Source: JAABUE01 sp037440925 (GTDB taxonomy: Bacteria > Chloroflexota > Anaerolineae > Anaerolineales > Villigracilaceae). Taken from it: DNA of 64,000 bases. The DNA is taken from positions 1 to 64,000 of the forward strand of contig JBBITF010000006.1 of the NCBI GenBank assembly GCA_037440925.1. The letters are read 5' to 3'. The first letter of the stretch is position 1; each line of letters begins with the position of its first letter. The notes under the pieces are model-generated. The model was given only the letters and a program-made list of their open reading frames with translations. It was not told the DNA's origin and ran no database searches. Of this stretch, positions 26,591 through 33,433 are shown piece after piece. A program made the translations under genes and the position numbers.

Positions 26591-26854
26591 TACCGAGTTG
26601 GTGGGTTCCTGTTAGCCAAAGTCTTTTCCATCCCGCTGTTGGGCGCGTACATGCGCAAAATGCGCCAGATCGAGGTGATTCCCGGAAAAGGGGAGCAGGT
26701 CCTCGGTCAGGCAAAAGAGGCGCTGGAGGCGGGCCGCTCGGTGACCATCTTCCCAGAGGGCGCGATCAGCCCGGCAGATGGCTTTGCTCCCGTCCGATCT
26801 GGCGTGGCGCGTTTGGCGCTGGAAAGCAAGACCAGGATGCAAGTATGTGCTTGA
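26591..26854 (+). pseudogene. remnant of 1-acylglycerol-3-phosphate acyltransferase (PlsC)
   Basis: The frame reads FLLAKVFSIPLLGAYMRKM, then EALEAGRSVTIFPEGAIS and GVARLAL. These are the middle blocks of PlsC-type acyltransferases, including the substrate-binding FPEG motif. The N-terminal HxxxxD active-site block is missing and the sequence stops at 26854, before the C-terminal third. No start codon with a ribosome-binding site is present. It lies in the gap between the divergent Band-7 promoter and the converging HEAT-repeat gene, and appears to be a decayed fragment. It is not expected to be active. Confidence 0.7.
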
Positions 26855-26866
26855 GTTGAGACAGGG

Positions 26867-27454
26867 TTACGTCCCTTGTGAGTTGGCAGGCTCGGCAGCG
26901 GTTAACTGCTCCAGGCATTGTAAGGCAGTTTCCTTTTCGCCCGGCGACAGGATGGCATTCCCATCGAGCAGGGATTGAATGTGCGGTATGGCTGGGAGCA
27001 TTGCCTGCCGGGCGGTCTGCGCAACCCGGCCAATAGCCCACAGCGTCCCGGCGCGGAAGCGCGGCGCGTCCTCTTCCTCGAGGTCCAACAGGGAGATCAG
27101 CATGGGGAAGAATTGGTCGAATTGCGGGCAATGGTATAGAATTTCCCCAATCAGTTCGGGCGCTCGCCAGCCAATACCGCCCGATTCGTCGTTGACCAGC
27201 CAGAACAAACGCAGCAGGGTATTGCGAATGAATTCTGAGTCGCGCTCGGCAATGATTTTGGCGGCCAGGCCTGCGACCTCAATGGCGCGTTGGCTGACGG
27301 TGGCATCTTCATCATAGGTCAGCGCGGTCAATTGGCTTAGAATGTGCTTTTTGTGTTTGGCAAGGCTCAGGATGGCCTGGTATTGGCCTTCTAGCAGCCA
27401 TTGGCGGATGGTAGGCAGGTTCGCGGCGTGAGGTTCCATAGGAGGATGTGGCAC
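26867..27454 (-). CDS. HEAT-repeat protein, DVU0298 family
   Basis: A 195-aa helical protein resembling the DVU0298 family, which is known from sulfate reducers and related anaerobes. The central part GGIGWRAPELIGEIL and the later LLDLEEEDAPRFRAGTLWAIGRVAQ are HEAT-like helical repeats with the family's conserved wording. Residues before about 15 are not conserved. The start may be GTG 27454 or ATG 27439. A TATAAT box on the minus strand ends only about 6 bases before the GTG, so a leaderless transcript is possible. The function is unknown; a role in protein binding is inferred from the fold. It lies about 1 kb from the dsr locus. Confidence 0.7.
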   Translation of the reverse strand: MPHPPMEPHAANLPTIRQWLLEGQYQAILSLAKHKKHILSQLTALTYDEDATVSQRAIEVAGLAAKIIAERDSEFIRNTLLRLFWLVNDESGGIGWRAPELIGEILYHCPQFDQFFPMLISLLDLEEEDAPRFRAGTLWAIGRVAQTARQAMLPAIPHIQSLLDGNAILSPGEKETALQCLEQLTAAEPANSQGT

Positions 27455-27459
27455 TTTCG

Positions 27460-27488
27460 ATTATACTTTGTTTGTAATGCGCGGAGCA
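27460..27488 (-). promoter_or_regulatory. promoter of the DVU0298-family gene
   Basis: On the minus strand, TATAAT (plus 27460-27465) is preceded by TTGCTC at about 18 bases. The predicted start point falls at or beside the GTG codon at 27454. Confidence 0.45.
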
Positions 27489-27558
27489 ATTCCTGGCGTT
27501 AGGCGCTTGAGGGATACTGCACCTGCGCTGTACGATTTCTTGATACGCGGAGTACAAC

Positions 27559-27969
27559 ATGACGAAGAAGATTGCTCAAAAAAGTAAGAAAACAACCTCT
27601 ATGGAGCGCCGTTCCCCGGCTCAGAATGTATTGCTTGCCCTTACTTTGGTGCCGTTGGTGATTGGTATCATCTTGGTTGGCGCCTGGGTGTTAGATTTAG
27701 AAGTGTTGGAGGATTCTCAGTCTCAGGTCATTGTCGGCGTCTTCTTTTTTCTTCTGGCTTTCACGGCATCCAATCTCATTCAAAAGCGTTGGCGGCTAGC
27801 GGCCGGGTGGGGGTTGCTGGCAGTGGCTGACCTTGTTACGCTGGGTTGGCTGAATCTGGCTGCTCAAATCGTGGCGCTGATGGCCGGCTTGTGTGGCGTT
27901 GTTTTGCTGGCTTTGGAGTTCTATCGGCAATATAAGTTGAACCAGGCTGGGCAGAAAAAGAGTAGATAA
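27559..27969 (+). CDS. small polytopic membrane protein, unknown
   Basis: A 136-aa protein with a basic N-terminus (MTKKIAQKSKKTT) and about four hydrophobic segments at residues 24-45, 58-74, 80-98 and 101-120, ending in a basic tail. No family was recognised. It is divergent from the HEAT-repeat gene and stands upstream of the repeat pair and promoter that precede the dsr operon. Whether it belongs to the sulfur locus is unknown. The N- and C-termini are both strongly basic, which predicts that both face the cytoplasm. Confidence 0.6.
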   Translation: MTKKIAQKSKKTTSMERRSPAQNVLLALTLVPLVIGIILVGAWVLDLEVLEDSQSQVIVGVFFFLLAFTASNLIQKRWRLAAGWGLLAVADLVTLGWLNLAAQIVALMAGLCGVVLLALEFYRQYKLNQAGQKKSR

Positions 27970-27974
27970 GGACT

Positions 27975-28014
27975 CCGAAGTCTCAAGACTTCGGGCGAAA
28001 TCGGGAGATTTCGC
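27975..28014 (+). terminator. two adjacent hairpins after the small membrane protein gene
   Basis: CCGAAGTC-TCAA-GACTTCGG at 27975-27994 and GCGAAATC-GGGA-GATTTCGC at 27995-28014 are perfect 8-bp hairpins set side by side, 5 bases after a stop codon. They may terminate or protect the upstream transcript. They belong to the short-loop hairpin family of this window. Confidence 0.55.
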
Positions 28015-28088
28015 ACTCCAGAAACGTTATCTAAACAGTATTGGGGCTAAGAGGAAATCCAGCCTTTCTACTTTGTGCTATTTTGCAC

Positions 28089-28123
28089 TAAGACTTTTCT
28101 TAAGGGGATTAAGACTTGTCTTA
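28089..28123 (+). promoter_or_regulatory. tandem 14-bp operator-like palindromes upstream of the sulfur locus
   Basis: TAAGACTTTTCTTA (28089-28102) and TAAGACTTGTCTTA (28110-28123) are near-identical palindromes of the form TAAGAC-TT-GTCTTA. Their starts are 21 bases apart, two helical turns, so two dimers would bind the same face. They end 23 bases before a TATAAT box at 28147-28152, in the zone where the -35 box should be. They look like operators for the transcript that leads into the exporter and dsr genes. The cognate regulator is not known. Confidence 0.55.
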
Positions 28124-28146
28124 GATTCCTTTCTTTGCAATTTTCT

Positions 28147-28182
28147 TATAATGAATTTGGAATTGACTGTTTATATAGTCAA
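28147..28182 (+). promoter_or_regulatory. -10 element and downstream palindrome
   Basis: TATAAT at 28147-28152 is a consensus -10 box. Shortly downstream lies a perfect 6-bp inverted repeat, TTGACT-N8-AGTCAA (28163-28182), which would straddle the transcription start. A leader of about 220 bases separates it from the first gene; it also contains a strong AAAGGAGGTG at about 28236-28245 that is not followed by a clear start codon. No other gene was seen between 27970 and 28380. Confidence 0.5.
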
Positions 28183-28380
28183 TTTATTTGCTCTTACTGT
28201 TTACTGTTTTTTACGGTTGAGAGAAAATTTCTTGTAAAGGAGGTGAAAATCGTCAAGGCTCTGCAAAGCCAAAAAAGGGGAAGGGGTGTTGGCAGGCAGG
28301 CTGTAAGAGAATGCGTTCATCTTGAGTTTGTTTGCTCGTTCATAATACCCTATTCGATTGTGAATGCAAGGAGAGAAACA

Positions 28381-28485
28381 ATGAATGTCAAAATTAATGA
28401 GGATTGGCTTGCAACTATCCTGGCCTTCGTGTTGCTGATTCTGGCCTTAGTCAATGTCATCCAGCCCGGCTGGGTTAAATTCTAG
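28381..28485 (+). CDS. 34-aa single-span membrane peptide
   Basis: A very small gene: MNVKINEDWLATILAFVLLIL followed by a few more hydrophobic residues and ending PGWVKF. AAGGAG lies 7 bases before the ATG, and the stop is 11 bases from the next start, which has its own AGGAGG. One membrane helix at residues 9-28 is predicted. The tight spacing with the YeiH-type exporter suggests a small accessory subunit of that transporter. No family name is certain. It is too short for most gene finders. Confidence 0.7.
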   Translation: MNVKINEDWLATILAFVLLILALVNVIQPGWVKF

Positions 28486-28496
28486 GAGGAATCGAG

Positions 28497-29612
28497 ATGA
28501 CTACTACTGCTGCAAAACAAGAAAAGGCTGCCGGTTCGGGAGTATTGAACTTCCTGGTCGGTCTCGTGATCGTTGTGGTGCTGTCCTTCCTGGCACGCTG
28601 GTTCAAAGATCAGGTCTATGGAATCAAAGACCTTTTCGGCTGGGGCATTCCGGGTAAAGTGTTGGAATTCCCGCTCTGGGCTGCGCTGTTGGGTTTGATT
28701 TTCAATCCCATTCTGAAAGCGCTCAAGATCTATGAGTATGCCAAATCTGGCTTTCGCACCGAATTGTTCCTGAAGATTGGTCTGGTATTGCTCGGCGCAG
28801 GCATCAGTTTTAAGGTGATTGTCACCGCTGCGGCGGGCGCCATCATTCAGGGCATCATCATGGTCACTGCGGTGTACTTCTTCTCGTGGTGGCTAGGCGG
28901 TAAGTTTGGTCTGTCCGATTCCCTGCGCGCAGTTATGTCCACGGCTATTTCGATCTGCGGCGTCTCGGCTGCGATCGCTGCTGCTGGCTCAGTGTTGGCT
29001 AAGAAGGAAGAGATCACTTACGTGACCGCTCTCGTCATCATCACCGCGCTGCCTCTAATGGTGATTGCTCCGTTACTGGCAGGCGCAATGCACATGCCCG
29101 AGCCGGTAGCAGGCGCCTGGTTTGGCGGCAACGTAGATACGACGGCTGCAGTCGTGGGCGCAGGTACGATCTATGGCGAGACGGCTCAAAAGATCGCCAG
29201 TATCGTCAAGCAGACCCAGAATGCCTTGATTGGTGTGGTGGCCTTCCTGCTGGCGCTGTACTTCTCGACCGTGGTTGAAGGCAAGAAGGAAAAGCCCAGC
29301 GCCGCCATTATTTGGCAGCGCTTCCCCAAATTTGTGTTGGGTTTCATCATCACTTCGTTGCTTTTCACCTTTGCCGTGATCCCCGGACCCGGCAAAGACA
29401 CTCCTACGGCTGGCAACACAATTTCTAGCATGAAGGATTGGGCCTTCTGCCTGGCCTTTGTGTGCATGGGCCTGGAACTGTCGGTGAGCGGCCTCAAGAA
29501 GATGGGCTGGCCGCCGGTCATTGTATATCTCATCGTGACCGTGTTCAACACCCTGTTGGCCCTGGTGGTGTCTTGGCTGATCTTCGGCTGGTTATTCCCT
29601 GCAAGCCTGTAA
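28497..29612 (+). CDS. YeiH family putative sulfate/sulfite exporter
   Basis: A 371-aa polytopic protein of the YeiH family (conserved hypothetical 698), with about 10-11 membrane helices. Family blocks seen include KIGLVLLGAGISFKVI, ISICGVSAAIAAAGSVLAKKEEITYVTAL and AGAWFGGNVDTTAAVVGAG. The family is annotated as sulfate exporter, but transport has been shown for few members. Its place directly before dsrAB suggests movement of sulfite, sulfate or an organosulfonate. AGGAGG precedes the ATG. It is separated from dsrA by 128 bases containing a stable hairpin. Confidence 0.85.
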   Translation: MTTTAAKQEKAAGSGVLNFLVGLVIVVVLSFLARWFKDQVYGIKDLFGWGIPGKVLEFPLWAALLGLIFNPILKALKIYEYAKSGFRTELFLKIGLVLLGAGISFKVIVTAAAGAIIQGIIMVTAVYFFSWWLGGKFGLSDSLRAVMSTAISICGVSAAIAAAGSVLAKKEEITYVTALVIITALPLMVIAPLLAGAMHMPEPVAGAWFGGNVDTTAAVVGAGTIYGETAQKIASIVKQTQNALIGVVAFLLALYFSTVVEGKKEKPSAAIIWQRFPKFVLGFIITSLLFTFAVIPGPGKDTPTAGNTISSMKDWAFCLAFVCMGLELSVSGLKKMGWPPVIVYLIVTVFNTLLALVVSWLIFGWLFPASL

Positions 29613-29669
29613 GAGAATCTGCTCTGAGACGTAAAGAACATTTTCTGTGACCGTCTGAAAAGATAGAGG

Positions 29670-29698
29670 AGGGGAAAGCAAAGAGCATGCTTTCCCCT
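29670..29698 (+). terminator. hairpin between exporter and dsrA
   Basis: AGGGGAAAGCA-N7-TGCTTTCCCCT, an 11-bp perfect stem, lies 58 bases after the exporter stop and 42 bases before dsrA. No T-run follows, so partial termination or mRNA processing and stabilisation of the dsr message is more likely than complete termination. Confidence 0.5.
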
Positions 29699-29740
29699 CT
29701 GCATAAAAACGGACTTCAGCGGTCGCATGGAGGTAAAAAT

Positions 29741-30928
29741 ATGGCTAAGGACTCCAAAACCCCTATGCTGGATCAACTTGAAACAGGGCCCTGGCCGAGT
29801 TTTGTAAAAGAGATTAAGCGCGCTGCTGCCAAAAAAGACACAGCCAAGGATTTGCTGGGGCAGTTGGAGCGTTCTTATCGTGACAAAATCGGTCACTGGA
29901 AACATGGCGGTATCGTTGGCGTGAAGGGCTACGGCGGCGGCGTGATCGGGCGTTATTCCGACCTGCCAGAGGAATTCCCGTCTGTGGCTGAGTTTCACAC
30001 CTTGCGCGTCAATATGCCGGCCGGGTGGTTCTATACTACCGAGAAATTACGCCAATTATGTGATGTGTGGGACAAACATGGCAGCGGCCTGACCAACATG
30101 CACGGCGCCACCGGCGACATCATCCTGCTCGGCGCGCCCTCGGATGCGTTGCAGCCCTGCTTCGACGACTTGAGCGAAATTGACTTCGATTTGGGCGGTT
30201 CCGGCAGCGATATGCGCACGCCTTCCGCTTGTGTGGGACCTGCCCGCTGCGAGTATGCCTGCATCGATACCCTGGATATCCTTCGTGAGGTTACCCTGGA
30301 ATTCCAGGATGAGTTGCACCGCCCGATGTTCCCCTATAAATCCAAGATCAAGATTTCGGGCTGCCCGAACGATTGCGTGGCTTCGGTAGCGCGCTCGGAT
30401 TTCTCGGTCATTGGTACCTGGCGGGACAAAATCCTGATTGACCCTGCCGAGGTTGTCAATTATGCCAACAGCGGTCTGGATATCCAGGACGAAGTGGTCA
30501 ACCTTTGCCCGACGAACTGCATGAAATGGGATGCAGCCGCGAAGAAACTGAGCATCGATGACGCAGAATGCAACCGCTGTATGCACTGCATCAACCTGAT
30601 GCCTAAGGCGCTGCGCCCCGGCAAAGACAAGGGCGCGACCATCCTGGTCGGCGGCAAGGCCCCCATTGTGCATGGCGCGTTGATGTCTTGGGTGGTTGTT
30701 CCTTTCATGAAAATGGAGCCGCCATACGATGAACTGAAAGAATTCATCCGCAAGGCTTGGGAATGGTGGGACGAGAATGGCAAGATGCGCGAGCGCTTGG
30801 GTGAACTGATTCACCGCATGGGCATGCGTTCGTTCTTGAAAGCCATGGGCCTGCCGCCCGTGCCGCAGATGATTCGCACACCGCGTGCAAACCCCTATTA
30901 CTTCTGGGATCCTGAGGAGGTGAAATAA
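29741..30928 (+). CDS. dsrA: dissimilatory sulfite reductase alpha subunit
   Basis: DsrA, 395 aa, the subunit that with DsrB reduces sulfite in the cytoplasm using siroheme coupled to a 4Fe-4S cluster. The coupled-cluster cysteines are C164 and C170 in SACVGPARC, then C208 and C212 in SGCPNDC. A ferredoxin domain follows, with C256/C260 and the triplet CNRCMHC at 277-283. The glycine-rich GVKGYGGGVIGRYSD N-terminal block is typical. The start at 29741 has GGAGG at normal distance and excludes the unrelated open frame upstream. The stop overlaps the dsrB start by one base. The presence of dsrD three genes on supports the reductive type. Confidence 0.97.
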   Translation: MAKDSKTPMLDQLETGPWPSFVKEIKRAAAKKDTAKDLLGQLERSYRDKIGHWKHGGIVGVKGYGGGVIGRYSDLPEEFPSVAEFHTLRVNMPAGWFYTTEKLRQLCDVWDKHGSGLTNMHGATGDIILLGAPSDALQPCFDDLSEIDFDLGGSGSDMRTPSACVGPARCEYACIDTLDILREVTLEFQDELHRPMFPYKSKIKISGCPNDCVASVARSDFSVIGTWRDKILIDPAEVVNYANSGLDIQDEVVNLCPTNCMKWDAAAKKLSIDDAECNRCMHCINLMPKALRPGKDKGATILVGGKAPIVHGALMSWVVVPFMKMEPPYDELKEFIRKAWEWWDENGKMRERLGELIHRMGMRSFLKAMGLPPVPQMIRTPRANPYYFWDPEEVK

Positions 30929-31986
30929 TGGCCCGCACTGACTTTGGCCCTCCGAACTATAAAGACATGCTTCCGCCTGTCATTGCAAAGAACTATGGAC
31001 AGTGGAAGTATCACGAGCGTGTCAAACCAGGCGTTTTGAAGCATGTTGCCGAATCTGGCGATGAGTTGTATACCGTCCGCGTCGGTTCTTGCCGCCTGGT
31101 CAGCACCGACTGGATCCGCGATGTGTGCCAGATTGCCGACAAATATTGCGGCGGCCACCTGCGGTTTACCAGCCGCCACAACCTAGAGTTTCTGGTTTCT
31201 GACAAGAATCAGGTTGAACCTCTGCTGGCTCATCTCAAGCAAGAAGGCTACGCCGTAGGCGGCACCGGCCATGCCATCAGCAACCCGGTGCATACTCAGG
31301 GGTGGATTCACTGCCATACGCCCGCCACCGACGCCTCCGGCATTGTCAAGGCCGTGATGGACGATTTGTTCGAGTATTTCACAGATTGGAAGTTGCCGGC
31401 CTATTGCCGCATTTCTCTGGCTTGTTGTTTGAACATGTGCGGCGCGGTGCATTGCTCCGACATCGCCATCCTGGGTATCCATCGCAAGCCGCCGCACATC
31501 AATCACGATACGGTGCGCGCTAAATGCGAAATCCCCAACGTGATTGCGGCTTGTCCTACTGGCGCCATTCGTCCTGACCCCAAGGAAAAATCGCTGACGG
31601 TCAATGAAGAGAAGTGTATGTACTGTGGCAACTGCTATACCATGTGCCCGGGCATGCCGTTGGCCGATCCAGAGGGCGATGGCGTATCCATTTGGGTGGG
31701 CGGCAAGATTTCGAGCGCGCGCACAGCCCCCAAATTCTCTCGTCTGGTCATCCCTTACTTGCCCAACAATCCGCCGCGCTGGCCCGAAGTGACCGCGGCC
31801 GTGCGCAACATTGTTGAGACTTGGGCAAGCCATGCCCGCAAGCACGAGCGCATGGGCGAGTGGATTGACCGTATTGGTTGGGAACGATTCTTCGATCTGA
31901 CAGGCATTCCGTTCACTGTCCAACTCATTGACGACTTCACTCTGGCTACTGAAACCTTCCGGTCAACGCCTGCCTTCAAGTGGTAA
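30928..31986 (+). CDS. dsrB: dissimilatory sulfite reductase beta subunit
   Basis: DsrB, 352 aa, the partner of DsrA in the alpha2beta2 sulfite reductase, which also docks DsrC. The N-terminal block VRVGSCRLVSTDWIRDVCQIADKYCGGHLRFTS is typical. ACCLNMCGAVHC (about residues 166-176) carries the siroheme-proximal cysteines. The inserted ferredoxin domain has CPTGAIRPD and the CMYCGNCYTMC motif at 230-240. The ATG overlaps the dsrA stop, so translation is coupled, and the GGAGGTG site lies inside the end of dsrA. Length and layout agree with reductive-type DsrB. Confidence 0.97.
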   Translation: MARTDFGPPNYKDMLPPVIAKNYGQWKYHERVKPGVLKHVAESGDELYTVRVGSCRLVSTDWIRDVCQIADKYCGGHLRFTSRHNLEFLVSDKNQVEPLLAHLKQEGYAVGGTGHAISNPVHTQGWIHCHTPATDASGIVKAVMDDLFEYFTDWKLPAYCRISLACCLNMCGAVHCSDIAILGIHRKPPHINHDTVRAKCEIPNVIAACPTGAIRPDPKEKSLTVNEEKCMYCGNCYTMCPGMPLADPEGDGVSIWVGGKISSARTAPKFSRLVIPYLPNNPPRWPEVTAAVRNIVETWASHARKHERMGEWIDRIGWERFFDLTGIPFTVQLIDDFTLATETFRSTPAFKW

Positions 31987-31997
31987 AGAGGTGAAGC

Positions 31998-32207
31998 ATG
32001 AGCGACGAAGTGACGGAGGAACTGAAGAATCAAATCGTTGAATTCTTCAAACAAAAAGGGAAGATGATGACCCATCGTGATGTTGCCAAAGGCCTTGACC
32101 TGGATCAAAAACTGGTCAAGAAGGCGCTGACAGAATTAGTCAATGCCGGCACATTGGAATTTACTTCCTTTGGCGGCGCCACGTTCATCAAACTCCCCGG
32201 CACATGA
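31998..32207 (+). CDS. dsrD: DsrD, activator of sulfite reductase
   Basis: DsrD, 69 aa, a small winged-helix protein that stimulates DsrAB in sulfate reducers. It is characteristic of organisms that run the pathway in the reductive direction. Recognisable parts are FFKQKGKMMTHRDVAKGL followed by LVKKALTELVNAGTLEFTSFGG, a helix-turn-helix and a beta-wing. The length is close to the usual 75-78 aa. AGAGGTGA precedes the ATG. It is 11 bases downstream of dsrB, the standard order. Confidence 0.93.
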   Translation: MSDEVTEELKNQIVEFFKQKGKMMTHRDVAKGLDLDQKLVKKALTELVNAGTLEFTSFGGATFIKLPGT

Positions 32208-32251
32208 CAGACCGAAGCGCTTTGTAAGATATTCTTTTTGAGGAGGTAGAT

Positions 32252-32569
32252 ATGCCTGTAGTCGAACTGAATGGGATACAGGTAAGTGTGGACGAGGATG
32301 GTTTCATTGAAGACCCTTCCGTATGGAATGAGGAATTGGCGGCTGCCATTGCCAAAACCGAGGAAGTCAATGAATTGACCGAGGATCATTGGAAGGTAGT
32401 CAAGTATCTGCGGGAATATTACCTGCAATTTGGCATTGCGCCCATGATCCGTAAACTCTGCAAAGAGACCGGTTACGACCTCAAAACCATTTACGAGTTA
32501 TTTCCAAGCGGTCCAGCCAAAGGCGCCTGCAAGATTGCTGGCTTGCCCAAGCCCACTGGCTGCGTCTAG
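32252..32569 (+). CDS. dsrC: DsrC sulfur-carrier protein
   Basis: DsrC, 105 aa, the co-substrate of DsrAB that leaves the enzyme as a trisulfide and is re-reduced through DsrMKJOP-type membrane complexes. The C-terminal arm ends GACKIAGLPKPTGCV and carries both essential cysteines at 93 and 104, the same positions as in the studied Desulfovibrio protein, so this is a full DsrC rather than a TusE-like form. The RKLCKETGYDLKTIYELFPSG helix is conserved. GAGGAGG precedes the ATG. A strong hairpin follows before dsrM. Confidence 0.96.
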   Translation: MPVVELNGIQVSVDEDGFIEDPSVWNEELAAAIAKTEEVNELTEDHWKVVKYLREYYLQFGIAPMIRKLCKETGYDLKTIYELFPSGPAKGACKIAGLPKPTGCV

Positions 32570-32601
32570 TCCGTTTAGCGCGAGGTTACATTCTCCACAC
32601 T

Positions 32602-32654
32602 GGGGATAGGGGGGAGCAGATGTGCAAATCAGCCGTCTTCCTGCCCCCTATCCC
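32602..32654 (+). terminator. stem-loop between dsrC and dsrM
   Basis: GGGATAGGGGG (32603-32613) pairs perfectly with CCCCCTATCCC (32644-32654) around a 30-base loop, and TTGTTGTTTC follows. It sits 33 bases after dsrC. It could reduce transcription into dsrMK and so raise the level of dsrABDC over the membrane genes. Confidence 0.6.
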
Positions 32655-32675
32655 TTGTTGTTTCTTTGAGGCACT

Positions 32676-33422
32676 ATGAGCACAAGCGATATTTTGTGGA
32701 CCCTGCTTTCCCTCTTTTTCATTGGTCTGGCTTATTTTGCAGCCTTTTCTTTCGTGGCAGGTTTGCTGTGGAAATTCTACGGTTACTTGCGCACTCCCAT
32801 GCCTTTACCTCATGCTGTGACACCTGCTCCTAAGACAGAAGGGGGAGCCGTCTTACGCGTGTTAGGAGATGTCACCCTCTTCTCCAACCTGTTCAAAGCC
32901 GATAAATGGTTGTGGGGAGGTGCGTGGCTCTTCCATGTTGCCTTGGCTGCGGTTTTATTCCGTCACTTGCGTTATTTTACTTACCCCGTGCCTGGACTGG
33001 TCCTATACATGGAATCGGTGGCGCTATTCTTTGGCAGTTTGCTGGGGGCGGCTGCCTTGTTCCTGTTTTGGCGGCGGCTGGCTTTGCCGCGCACACTCTA
33101 TATTTCTAATATCCCCGATTATTTTGCCCTGGCTTTGTTGGGCGTGATTGCCGGCAGTGGCCTGATGGTGAATTACTGGTTGCGCGTCAATATCGTAGAT
33201 GTCAAAGGCTTTATTTTGGGATTGATGACTTTCCATCCTGTCGAAGTACCTCATCATCCCTTGTTCCTCTTGCATTTACTGGCCGTCCTGATTTTGATGA
33301 TTTACTTCCCTTTCAGCAAGTTGCTCCATGCAGGCGGTCTGATTTTCAGCCCCTCGCGTCATCAGCCTTTTCAGGTGCAGGTGCGCGGCAAGCGTTATAT
33401 CAATCCAGTTGACCGTTATTGA
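32676..33422 (+). CDS. dsrM: DsrM cytochrome b subunit
   Basis: A 248-aa membrane protein of the NarI/DsrM type, which binds heme b and exchanges electrons with menaquinol and DsrK. About six hydrophobic segments are present. Histidines suited as heme ligands appear in WLFHVALAAVLFRHLRYF and near HPVEVPHHPLFLLHLLAVLILMIYFPFSKLLH. It is shorter than the roughly 330 aa of many DsrM proteins, lacking part of the C-terminal region. It lies 12 bases before dsrK, the invariant pairing of this family. Confidence 0.9.
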   Translation: MSTSDILWTLLSLFFIGLAYFAAFSFVAGLLWKFYGYLRTPMPLPHAVTPAPKTEGGAVLRVLGDVTLFSNLFKADKWLWGGAWLFHVALAAVLFRHLRYFTYPVPGLVLYMESVALFFGSLLGAAALFLFWRRLALPRTLYISNIPDYFALALLGVIAGSGLMVNYWLRVNIVDVKGFILGLMTFHPVEVPHHPLFLLHLLAVLILMIYFPFSKLLHAGGLIFSPSRHQPFQVQVRGKRYINPVDRY

Positions 33423-33433
33423 GAGAATAACCT

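Noticed and set aside
28236..28380. Small gene after the AAAGGAGGTG site
   Set aside because: No start codon stands at the right distance; the frame merges with the upstream non-coding leader. It may be a leader feature instead.
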